This document shows positions 1 through 6,158 of a stretch of DNA of 6,158 nt, in pieces. The DNA comes from a bacterium. Lineage in GTDB: Bacteria > Planctomycetota > Planctomycetia > Pirellulales > Pirellulaceae. The notes under the pieces are model-generated. The model did not search any database and was not told the DNA's origin. It saw only the letters and a program-made list of their open reading frames with translations. The translations under genes and the position numbers were made by a program. Location of the stretch: the NCBI GenBank assembly GCA_030432015.1, contig JAUIHJ010000515.1, positions 1 to 6,158 of the forward strand. Reading direction: 5' to 3'. Position 1 is the stretch's first letter; the number at the start of each line of letters is the position of its first letter.

Positions 1-1215
1 TCGCGGCGACCCGGCGTGGTCACCGACCCGCATGCGTCACTGCTGCAAGGTGACTGTCCCAATTGTGGCGGGCCGGTCGAGATCGTCGATCGGGCGCAGT
101 GCCCGCAGTGCGACTCGATCGTCAATTCTGGTCAGCACGACTGGGTTTTGGCGGAGATCACGCAAGATGAAGAGTGGGTGGTACCCCCGGCGCGACACCA
201 GGTGAGCGGCTGGGATCAGTTGACCGCGCGCGACCCAGGCCTCAACATCCAGCACATCGAGGATCGGGCGTCGGTCATCTTCTGGCGTTGCCTGATGGCG
301 ATCTACTTTGACGATCTCAGCTATGCGGCACCGGTGCTTGATGCCAACCGCACCGACGTTCCCAACCTCTGGGCGGTTGGCAAGGGGCAATTTTGGAAGA
401 CTCCGGCGGTGGGCGTCGTCGAAGTGTCGGCGTGCGAGGCCGCCACGGACGACGAATTTGATCGAATCCGGGTTCTCGTCCGCTGGTCCGCAACGCGTGC
501 CGAGGGGAACCGGCTGCGACCGAAATTGCTGGCCCAGCAACGCATCTTTTCTCACCTGTTAATTCTGAAGCGGCGCGCGGGCGCGCAGAGCAAGACGGAC
601 CGCGCGTTCTCCTCGTTCAGTTGTCAGGGTTGCGGTGCGCCGATCAACATTGGCAAAGCGGACGTCTGTGAATTCTGTCTTGAGCCGCTCAACGACGGCT
701 CGATGGACTGGGTGCTGGACGACGTCACCATGTTCAATGCGATGGCGGGTTACCACCAGGAAGACCGGCAGGACGCGCAGTTGCAGGCGGCGGGGGGCGT
801 CGAGCGGTTGGAGTCGGACCGGTTCTTGAACGAGCCCGAATTGCTCGCAGCACTCACTCGAATGGTGGTATCCGACGGCGAATTGCACGCCAAGGAACGC
901 AAGTACCTCACGGATCTCGCCAAACGACGAGGCGTGCCAATGGATCGGCTGAAACAAATCTTCGCCGCCGCCGTCGATCAACAGCAACCGATCCAACTAC
1001 CGGTCGGTCGCGAGCAGGGGATCGTCTTCATGGACCACCTGATTCGCGCGGCCTTGATTGACGGACGGATTACCGCCCACGAACACCAGCTCCTACAGAA
1101 AGTGGGGGAACAACTGAATTGGGCGGATGCCGATCTCAAACACGCGATTGCCCGCAATCGGGGGATTCTCTATCGTCAAGCCAAGGCGGTGCTGCACGCG
1201 CAGAAAAAGCGGTAG
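1..1215 (+). CDS. Zinc-ribbon / Tim44-like / TerB-like multidomain protein (5' end truncated)
   Basis: The reading frame is open to the left edge. A GTG at position 16 gives 399 residues, but no ribosome binding site precedes it, so the true start is probably upstream. Residues below count from that GTG. A four-cysteine zinc ribbon (C14, C17, C29, C32) is followed by a segment at about 65-185 that resembles Tim44-like domains: a 'DPGLN' entry, an amphipathic helix, then a beta-rich part. A second ribbon follows (C203, C206, C218, C221). The C-terminal part, about 270-385, holds two TerB-like helical repeats, each with an acidic turn (SDGEL near 286 and IDGRI near 348). Both ribbons continue into the same DWVL motif, which suggests internal duplication. 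Tim44-like proteins are usually membrane-associated; any membrane segment here would lie in the missing N-terminus. The function is unknown; protein binding or scaffolding is a guess. The gene converges on the sulfatase gene. Confidence 0.85.
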   Translation, partial: SRRPGVVTDPHASLLQGDCPNCGGPVEIVDRAQCPQCDSIVNSGQHDWVLAEITQDEEWVVPPARHQVSGWDQLTARDPGLNIQHIEDRASVIFWRCLMAIYFDDLSYAAPVLDANRTDVPNLWAVGKGQFWKTPAVGVVEVSACEAATDDEFDRIRVLVRWSATRAEGNRLRPKLLAQQRIFSHLLILKRRAGAQSKTDRAFSSFSCQGCGAPINIGKADVCEFCLEPLNDGSMDWVLDDVTMFNAMAGYHQEDRQDAQLQAAGGVERLESDRFLNEPELLAALTRMVVSDGELHAKERKYLTDLAKRRGVPMDRLKQIFAAAVDQQQPIQLPVGREQGIVFMDHLIRAALIDGRITAHEHQLLQKVGEQLNWADADLKHAIARNRGILYRQAKAVLHAQKKR

Positions 1216-1236
1216 CCGGCGAACGTGGGAGCCGGC
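1215..1236. terminator. Possible bidirectional hairpin between convergent genes
   Basis: The palindromic hexamer GCCGGC occurs at 1215-1220 and again at 1231-1236. It can form a six-pair all-GC stem with a 10-base loop, starting at the last base of the plus-strand stop codon. It lies in the 24-bp gap between two convergent stop codons, where a shared terminator would be expected. There is no T-run on either side, so it is not a classic intrinsic terminator, and a six-base match in GC-rich DNA could be chance. Confidence 0.3.
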
Positions 1237-1239
1237 AGG

Positions 1240-2841
1240 CTATTGCGACCGGGACCGTAGATACGTGTGCGAAATCTCTTCAGCTTTCTTGCGGTCATCC
1301 TGGTCGTAGTCCCAGAACTCTTGAATGACAGCTTCGACCGCAGGAAAATCCTGGCCCGTATCGCCGACGCGCGTGCGCAATGCTGCCAGGCGCGTTTTCA
1401 AATCGGTGACCACGTCGGCATAGGCCGGGTTGTCATACTGGTTGACGACTTCGGTCGGATCTTTTGCCAGATCGTACAGTTCCCATCCCGGCGGTGTCTG
1501 CTGCTGGCCCTTGTAATCGCAGCCGTAATAGAAAATCAACTTGTGCGTCTTGGTACGAATGCCAACGTGCCCCGGATTGTCGTGATGGGCCATGTGCATC
1601 CAATAGCGATAGTAGGCTTCCTGCTTCCAGCCTGCTGGCTCCTGGCCGCTTTCGCAGATCGACCGAAAGCTGCGTCCTTGCATCACCGACGGAGTCTTGA
1701 CGCCGGCAAAATCGAGCATCGTCGGTCCGAAGTCAACGTTCTCGACGATGGTGCCGGTGCGGGAGCCGGCCGGAATAGACTTGGGGTAGCGGATCAGCAA
1801 GGGCATGCGTTGCGATTCTTCGTACATCCAACGCTTGTCCATATAGTCATGCTCACCCAGCATGAACCCCTGGTCGCCGGTGTAGATAATGACGGTGTTA
1901 TCCATCTGTCCGGTTTCCTCCAGGTGACCGAACAGGCGGGCGAGGTTGTCGTCAACGCCTTTGACGCATCGCAGGTAGTGCTTCAGGTAGACATTGTAGG
2001 CGGCACGTTGAGCGTCTTCGTCGCTGAGCTTGCTGTCGATCTTGTAGTGCTTGACATAGTTGCGGCGGGGATTGCGGCGCCCGATGGACGTACCGATATG
2101 CGGCAACAATTCGTCATTTGCGCCGCGCGTCGCAAGTGAGCCAAATGCAGGTTGCTTCCAGAGGTTGGCCGGTTCAGGAATTTTGACATCGGCCAGATAG
2201 TCTGCGTAGCGCGGCGCGTACTCGAAGAAGTCGTGTGGCGCCTTGTAGTGGTGCATTAAGAAGAATGGTCGCTTGTGATCCCAGCCCTCTTTGAGCCAGC
2301 GAAGCGTCTGATTGGTAATCGCATCGGAGGAGTGCATGCCTTTAAACTGAATGGTATTGTTGGGCCACTTCTTGGCACCTTGCACGCGAAACACCGGGTC
2401 AAAGTACTTGCCTTGCCCGGGCAGCACGCTGTAGAACTCGAAGGCGCCCGGCTCCTCTTTCAGGTGCCACTTGCCGATCATCGCGGTGTGATAGCCGGCC
2501 TGCCTCATTTCGAGCGCCAGGTATTGCCGCTTGCTCTCAATCTTGCCGCCGAGATCATGGACGCCGTTGATATGCGCGTATTGGCCGGTCAGGATGCAGG
2601 CGCGGCTCGGCGTGCAAATCGAATTGGTACAAAACGCATTCTCGAACAGCATCCCCTCTTTCGCCAGGCGATCGATCGTCGGCGTTGGGTTCAGTTTCGC
2701 CAACCGGCTCCCGTAACAGCCGAACGCCTGCGATGTATGATCGTCCGACATGATAAACAGGATGTTGGGGCGTTCATCCGCGGGCAAGCTACCGGCGACG
2801 AACAAAATCAGGGGAATGAACGCGAAGATCGATCGAGGCAT
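1240..2841 (-). CDS. Secreted formylglycine-dependent sulfatase (S1 / arylsulfatase type)
   Basis: This is a complete 533-residue protein of typical length for secreted type I sulfatases, which hydrolyse sulfate esters, often on sulfated polysaccharides. Residues 1-21 form a signal peptide with probable cleavage after LPA. The metal-binding pair D33-D34 sits in the usual 'PNILFIMSDDH' opening. The core motif CTPSR (76-80) supplies Cys76, the residue converted to formylglycine by a maturase, followed by the helix ACILTGQ. Other family landmarks are GKWH (123-126), APH (201-203), TGDQG with D323 and Q324, K336, and a PTMLDFAG stretch near 373-380. The C-terminal WELYDLAKDPTE block matches the usual sulfatase C-terminal subdomain. 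The ATG has an AGGAAGG ribosome binding site six bases upstream. The gene is the last of the minus-strand cluster, 60 bp after the cytochrome gene. The substrate cannot be read from sequence. No key catalytic residue looks missing. Confidence 0.95.
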   Translation of the reverse strand: MPRSIFAFIPLILFVAGSLPADERPNILFIMSDDHTSQAFGCYGSRLAKLNPTPTIDRLAKEGMLFENAFCTNSICTPSRACILTGQYAHINGVHDLGGKIESKRQYLALEMRQAGYHTAMIGKWHLKEEPGAFEFYSVLPGQGKYFDPVFRVQGAKKWPNNTIQFKGMHSSDAITNQTLRWLKEGWDHKRPFFLMHHYKAPHDFFEYAPRYADYLADVKIPEPANLWKQPAFGSLATRGANDELLPHIGTSIGRRNPRRNYVKHYKIDSKLSDEDAQRAAYNVYLKHYLRCVKGVDDNLARLFGHLEETGQMDNTVIIYTGDQGFMLGEHDYMDKRWMYEESQRMPLLIRYPKSIPAGSRTGTIVENVDFGPTMLDFAGVKTPSVMQGRSFRSICESGQEPAGWKQEAYYRYWMHMAHHDNPGHVGIRTKTHKLIFYYGCDYKGQQQTPPGWELYDLAKDPTEVVNQYDNPAYADVVTDLKTRLAALRTRVGDTGQDFPAVEAVIQEFWDYDQDDRKKAEEISHTYLRSRSQ

Positions 2842-2847
2842 GTGGTG

Positions 2848-2854
2848 CCTTCCT
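2848..2854 (-). promoter_or_regulatory. Ribosome binding site of the sulfatase gene
   Basis: AGGAAGG on the minus strand ends six bases before the ATG at 2841. Its purine-rich match to the 16S 3' end and its spacing support this start, as does the signal peptide that begins immediately at that Met. Confidence 0.7.
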
Positions 2855-2868
2855 GGATGGGTGACTGG

Positions 2869-2888
2869 CGGACGTTAGGACGCGTCCG
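2869..2888. other. Inverted repeat in the cytochrome-sulfatase gap
   Basis: CGGACG (2869-2874) pairs with CGTCCG (2883-2888) around an eight-base loop. Overlapping it, GGACGCGTCC (2878-2887) is a perfect 10-bp palindrome. The element lies in the 60-bp gap between two codirectional genes and could be a weak terminator, an RNA processing stem or a protein-binding site. There is no T-run. It may simply be chance in GC-rich DNA. Confidence 0.25.
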
Positions 2889-2901
2889 ATGGGAACATTC
2901 G

Positions 2902-4833
2902 CTAATTGGACGTTGATCCGGCATTTTGAACGTATGCCAGGATCTCATAAATCTCGTCGATGGTAAAACGATCAAGAAGGGCTTTGGGCATCATCGACTT
3001 GGAGGTCTTCACCATCTCGTCGATCTTTGCGCGCGGGATGACCACCGGTTCCGCCGATTCAGGGTTGTCCAGCACGGAGACCGAGGTCTTGTCTTCGGCA
3101 ACCACGATTCCGGTGACGACTTTTCCTTCGTCGGTGACAATGACCTGGACGGCGTATTTGGGATCGATACGGTGGGACGGCTCGAGGATCTCGCGCAGAA
3201 TGGCCTGCCGATCACCTTTCCAGCGTTGGAGCGCGTCGGTCAACTCGGGACCAACCGCCCCGCCCTGCCCTTTGACTTTATGGCATTGTGCACAGGTCGC
3301 TTCCGCGAAGAGGCGTTGCCCAATTTCCGGCGAACGACCGCGGAGTCCCGCTTCGAGATCTGAAAAATCCTGGAGCGTCCAGGACTTGACGAATTCGCGA
3401 TCGCTACCGATGGGGTCCTTGGGTTTGACGGGATTTCGCTGCCAGGCATCGAGGTCGGGCACCACCACCATCACGCCGTACATTCGCATCCAATGCCGTG
3501 GAAACGTGCAGACGAAGGGGTACTCGCCCGGTTCGCTGGGCGCGGTAAACGTCAGCCGCTCCTGCTGTCGTGCCTGCACCATGTCGGTGGCGAAGAGGAC
3601 TTTGTCGGAGACCGGTACGTAAGGCTTGCCCTGAAAGCCGGGCGCGGGACCAAGCGTCAAACCGGCCTGGGCAACTTCTTTCAGTGCCCCTTCGACCGTG
3701 ACGACGAAATTGTGCGGCATCAGGTCTTCGTTCACAAGCACAACCTGGACGGGCCGGCCCGCTTCGACGGCAAAGTACGGGGTGTCGTACCGCATCTCTT
3801 CTTCGACCGTGTGAATCCGAACCACGCGGACCGTGATTTCGCGCAGCCGGTTCCGGTAGGCGCGCGATGCCGCCACGGGCAGTTTGGCCAGCAACTGATC
3901 CGCCAACTGCATGGCATCGACGAACTCGTCCGTCGTTCGCTCGGCGGCCGGCGTGGTTTCGGCCTGTTTCACGAGCATCTCGACCAGCTTCGCAGAGGTT
4001 GCCTCGCCCCGTTGTTCGGGAGGAACTTTCAACATCGTGCGGATCGCCGCGACCTGATATTCCTTGTCCGCGACGAACGGTGCAATCAGTTCGAACGTCT
4101 CCGCCTGCTCATTGGGCACATGCCTCAGGGTCGTGATCGCCGCGCGGCGAACGTCGGCGGGCTGCGATGCGTCGAGCAACTCGACAATCGTGCCACGTTG
4201 CCTTGCGCGCTGTGCGGATTGCGGCAGCAGCGAGACAGCTGCCAGCCAATCCCGTTTTCCCGACGTACTTGCGAGTGCCCGCCGGATTGCCCCGGTTGCG
4301 TCGCCGGCCACGATCAATCCGGCGTGGCCAGCGGAACGCAGCAGCGTGCTATCCGATTCCGTCGCCGCACTGAGCGCCTCGATCCGCCCGGACAAGATCG
4401 GCATCGGTTGGCCAAGAAGCATCGTAATCAATTGGCGCCCGGTCCGCTGCTGCTGACGATCTTCGGCGTCCAGCGTCTCGAGTGCGGCGAGAAGTTCGGT
4501 GGCCGCATCGGTCTTGTTGAGCGTTACCAGACCGCTCAGGGCTTCTTCGCGGTATTGCGGCGACATGCCTGCTCGAGTCAGGATGGCCGTGTAGACGGGC
4601 GCATATTTCGCGTCGTCGGTTTGGCGTTCGACCAGCAGCAGCCGCTCGTTATCGAGTCGGTTGAGCTGATACCAAACGATCCGCGCGCTCTTATCCAAGA
4701 ACACCTTGGGCCGCTCGACCGGCGCTGCCGGCGCGCCACCGTGCTCGTGGCCATGTTGATGGTCTTGGGCAAGGGTTGCGCTGACAACGATGGTGAACAA
4801 CGTCGGCAGCACGAGTAGAAATCGCATGTTCAT
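2902..4833 (-). CDS. Secreted HEAT-repeat / type-1 copper / PVC-type cytochrome c protein
   Basis: A 643-residue protein starting at the ATG at 4833. A longer frame opening at 4923 is rejected: its extra 30 residues are Ser/Thr/Asn-rich, lie out of frame over the upstream gene and would bury the signal peptide (residues 1-22, cleavage near TLA-Q). The mature N-terminus begins with a His-rich stretch (H25, H27, H29, H31). Residues about 45-330 are helical HEAT-like repeats. A cupredoxin domain spans about 335-460 with an azurin-like ligand set: H374 in MPHN, C442, H447 and M451. The C-terminal 500-640 is the PVC-type heme domain: CAQCH (514-518) binds one c-type heme, and M615 in the SMMP motif is the likely axial ligand. 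An electron-transfer role outside the cytoplasm is likely; the partner is unknown. Probable cotranscription with the propeller gene 13 bp upstream suggests that protein as donor. Confidence 0.93.
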   Translation of the reverse strand: MNMRFLLVLPTLFTIVVSATLAQDHQHGHEHGGAPAAPVERPKVFLDKSARIVWYQLNRLDNERLLLVERQTDDAKYAPVYTAILTRAGMSPQYREEALSGLVTLNKTDAATELLAALETLDAEDRQQQRTGRQLITMLLGQPMPILSGRIEALSAATESDSTLLRSAGHAGLIVAGDATGAIRRALASTSGKRDWLAAVSLLPQSAQRARQRGTIVELLDASQPADVRRAAITTLRHVPNEQAETFELIAPFVADKEYQVAAIRTMLKVPPEQRGEATSAKLVEMLVKQAETTPAAERTTDEFVDAMQLADQLLAKLPVAASRAYRNRLREITVRVVRIHTVEEEMRYDTPYFAVEAGRPVQVVLVNEDLMPHNFVVTVEGALKEVAQAGLTLGPAPGFQGKPYVPVSDKVLFATDMVQARQQERLTFTAPSEPGEYPFVCTFPRHWMRMYGVMVVVPDLDAWQRNPVKPKDPIGSDREFVKSWTLQDFSDLEAGLRGRSPEIGQRLFAEATCAQCHKVKGQGGAVGPELTDALQRWKGDRQAILREILEPSHRIDPKYAVQVIVTDEGKVVTGIVVAEDKTSVSVLDNPESAEPVVIPRAKIDEMVKTSKSMMPKALLDRFTIDEIYEILAYVQNAGSTSN

Positions 4834-4839
4834 CGGTAT

Positions 4840-4844
4840 CCTCC
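4840..4844 (-). promoter_or_regulatory. Ribosome binding site that fixes the cytochrome/cupredoxin start
   Basis: GGAGG on the minus strand, six bases before the ATG at 4833, sits inside the 13-bp gap after the upstream stop codon (TAA, 4849-4847). A second in-frame ATG at 4827 is 12 bases away and less well placed. The strong site shows that this gene is translated independently of the upstream frame, and the short distance would allow translational coupling. Confidence 0.8.
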
Positions 4845-4846
4845 GA

Positions 4847-6158
4847 TTATCGCTCGAGTTGTCGCATGGTTTCGTCGAGCGTGTATTGGAGATAGTCGTC
4901 GACGTCGTGTTCGAGGACACCAAGCGCCGCCTCGATGGCCTCGTCGCCGCTGAGGTTGCTTAACGCTCGGACAGCTTCCAGGCGAACACGAGGATGCGGA
5001 TCGTTGACACGCTCGGTCAACAGTGCCAGTGGATCTTGGACCTGGTCCAACCAATAGGACAGGGCACGCGTCGCGGCCGCGCGGGCCCGATGATCCTTGG
5101 CGACCAGCAGGTCTCCCAACAACTCTTCATGCACCACATTAACGGTCTGATAGACCCAGAGGGCCTCTAACAGTTGGTGTTCGTATTCCGGAGCGGATGG
5201 CTTGAGCGACGCGATCCATTTCTCCGTCGCGGCCGCCACATCCGCCGCGTTGCGTTCGGCCAATTCACGGCGAGCCCGATAACGAGTGCGATCTTCGGGC
5301 GCGTTCAACAGTTCCAGCAGCGCGGGGATCGGTTCGCCGGCGATCTTGGCCGGGGTCACCAACGGTCGGCCCTTGTACGTCACACGCCAAATTCGTCCGT
5401 GGCTGTGATCGCGGCTGGGATCGCGGAGGTTATGTTGCAAGTGGCCGATCAACGCGTTGTGCCAATCGACGATATACAACGACCCATCGGGGGCGAACTG
5501 CAGGTCGACGGGGCGAAAGTTACCGTCTTCACACGAGACGATTGCGGGCACCTCGTTGCCGACAAAGCCAGAACCTTCCTCCTTCACGGTGTGATTAAGG
5601 ACCGTTCGCTCGCCAATACAGTTGGTCAGCAGAAAATTCCCCTGGACTTCCGGCGGAAAGTGACGGCTGGAAACCAATTCGCAGCCAGCCGAGGGGCGGA
5701 TCCGCTTCTTGTAGAAAGTGGGGAAGCTATATTGAGGATCGCCGCCGGTCTGCTTGGCAATCCGGCGATGCTGTGAACCACCTGGGTGTTTCAGGGGATA
5801 GTCAATCCGCCCGCTAATGGGCGCGGCCCAATAGCTAAATCCGGGGGACGCGTCGGCAATGAAATCCTGCCCCCAAGGGTCGTACACGTGCCCCCAAGGA
5901 TTGGCGAAGGCCAGGGACGCATGCACGCCGAATTTATGGGACGCCGGATGGAACCGCCAGACTCCCGCTTCGTGCAAGCGCGTCAGCCCGTAGGGGCTTT
6001 CGACCTGGGAGAATTTGAACGTACCTTCGTTGAAATACAGCCCGCCATCGGGCCCCCACTCGAAGGCGGAGATGCCGTGATGCGAATCGGCTGAATCGAA
6101 GCCGACCAAGGCACGAATGCGAGTGTCTGCTTGGTCATCGCCGTCGGTGTCTTGAAGG
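4847..6158 (-). CDS. PVC-type putative membrane-bound dehydrogenase (beta-propeller) with C-terminal HEAT repeats, 5' truncated
   Basis: The frame is open to the right edge; 436 residues are visible, counted from Leu at 6157. A TTG at 6109 is not the start, because family-like sequence (DTDGDDQADTR, an acidic loop that may bind calcium) lies upstream of it. Residues 1 to about 265 are propeller-like, with blades marked by WGPDGGLYF (34-42) and APDGSLYIVDW (222-232). Conserved-looking landmarks include DSHHG (23-27), SSRHFPPE (163-170) and DHSHGRIWRVTY (250-261). This matches the planctomycete family named putative membrane-bound dehydrogenase, related to glucose/sorbosone dehydrogenases; the substrate and any cofactor are unproven. 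Residues about 275-436 are HEAT repeats, ending in a PHPRVRLEAVRAL repeat and LDETMRQLER. There is no heme motif in the visible part. Secretion is expected, but the signal peptide lies outside the window. It is the upstream member of the minus-strand cluster. Confidence 0.92.
   Translation of the reverse strand, partial: LQDTDGDDQADTRIRALVGFDSADSHHGISAFEWGPDGGLYFNEGTFKFSQVESPYGLTRLHEAGVWRFHPASHKFGVHASLAFANPWGHVYDPWGQDFIADASPGFSYWAAPISGRIDYPLKHPGGSQHRRIAKQTGGDPQYSFPTFYKKRIRPSAGCELVSSRHFPPEVQGNFLLTNCIGERTVLNHTVKEEGSGFVGNEVPAIVSCEDGNFRPVDLQFAPDGSLYIVDWHNALIGHLQHNLRDPSRDHSHGRIWRVTYKGRPLVTPAKIAGEPIPALLELLNAPEDRTRYRARRELAERNAADVAAATEKWIASLKPSAPEYEHQLLEALWVYQTVNVVHEELLGDLLVAKDHRARAAATRALSYWLDQVQDPLALLTERVNDPHPRVRLEAVRALSNLSGDEAIEAALGVLEHDVDDYLQYTLDETMRQLER

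Noticed and set aside
16..18. GTG at 16 as the true start of the zinc-ribbon gene
   Set aside because: No purine-rich site lies in the 15 bases before it and the frame remains open to the window edge, so the gene is treated as 5' partial.
37..996. Minus-strand open frames (37-555 and 559-996) opposite the zinc-ribbon gene
   Set aside because: The plus-strand frame carries two matched cysteine ribbons and TerB-like repeats; the minus-strand frames show nothing coherent.
1267..2139. Plus-strand open frame of 290 codons opposite the sulfatase gene
   Set aside because: Antisense shadow of a well-supported sulfatase; no ribosome binding site or family motif was seen.
2275..2916. Plus-strand open frame of 213 codons opposite the sulfatase N-terminal region
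   Set aside because: Antisense shadow over the catalytic motif region; no recognisable protein features.
3493..4818. Long plus-strand open frame of 441 codons opposite the cytochrome/cupredoxin gene
   Set aside because: It is entirely antisense to a gene with clear domains, its translation is low-complexity (rich in Arg, Gly, Asp, His) with no recognisable motif, and GC-rich codon bias readily leaves the opposite strand open.
4834..4849. Frameshift or pseudogene joint between the propeller and cytochrome genes
   Set aside because: The downstream gene has its own strong ribosome binding site, ATG and signal peptide exactly after the stop, which a random frameshift would not create.
4834..4923. 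N-terminal extension of the cytochrome/cupredoxin gene to 4923
   Set aside because: The extension overlaps the upstream gene out of frame, is a Ser/Thr/Asn-rich shadow, and would place the signal peptide internally; the GGAGG at 4840-4844 fixes the start at 4833.
5174..5776. Plus-strand open frame of 200 codons opposite the propeller/HEAT gene
   Set aside because: Antisense to a gene with family-specific motifs in every segment; no motif of its own.

Overview
The window most likely comes from a planctomycete (PVC group), probably of the Pirellulales type. The pointers are a secreted formylglycine sulfatase, a large secreted beta-propeller 'dehydrogenase' with HEAT repeats, and a cupredoxin plus cytochrome c protein carrying the PVC-type heme domain. 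These modules are heavily expanded in planctomycetes and are often fused in that lineage. The assignment rests on protein-family recognition from memory; no search was run.

Layout: four protein genes fill almost the whole window. On the plus strand (1-1215) is the 3' part of a cytoplasmic or membrane-associated protein. It has two zinc ribbons, a Tim44-like segment between them and a tandem TerB-like helical domain, and its 5' end lies outside the window. A 24-bp gap containing a small GC hairpin separates it from a convergent minus-strand cluster. Read 5' to 3', that cluster runs: (a) a propeller plus HEAT protein, 6158-4847, truncated at the window edge; (b) after only 13 bp and a strong GGAGG ribosome binding site, a secreted HEAT / type-1 copper / cytochrome c protein, 4833-2902; (c) after 60 bp, a secreted sulfatase, 2841-1240. 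Tight spacing and shared orientation suggest one transcription unit whose promoter is outside the window.

How they may work together: proteins (a) and (b) look like two halves of a modular redox protein that I recall being a single polypeptide in many planctomycetes. Protein (a) would supply the propeller (dehydrogenase-like) module. Protein (b) carries a complete copper ligand set (His374, Cys442, His447, Met451) and one CxxCH heme, so it could pass electrons within a single chain. The sulfatase probably removes sulfate from a sulfated carbohydrate. Whether the propeller protein oxidises the resulting sugar is a hypothesis that the sequence alone cannot settle. No RNA genes, mobile elements, CRISPR arrays or long non-coding stretches were seen; the longest non-coding gap is 60 bp.
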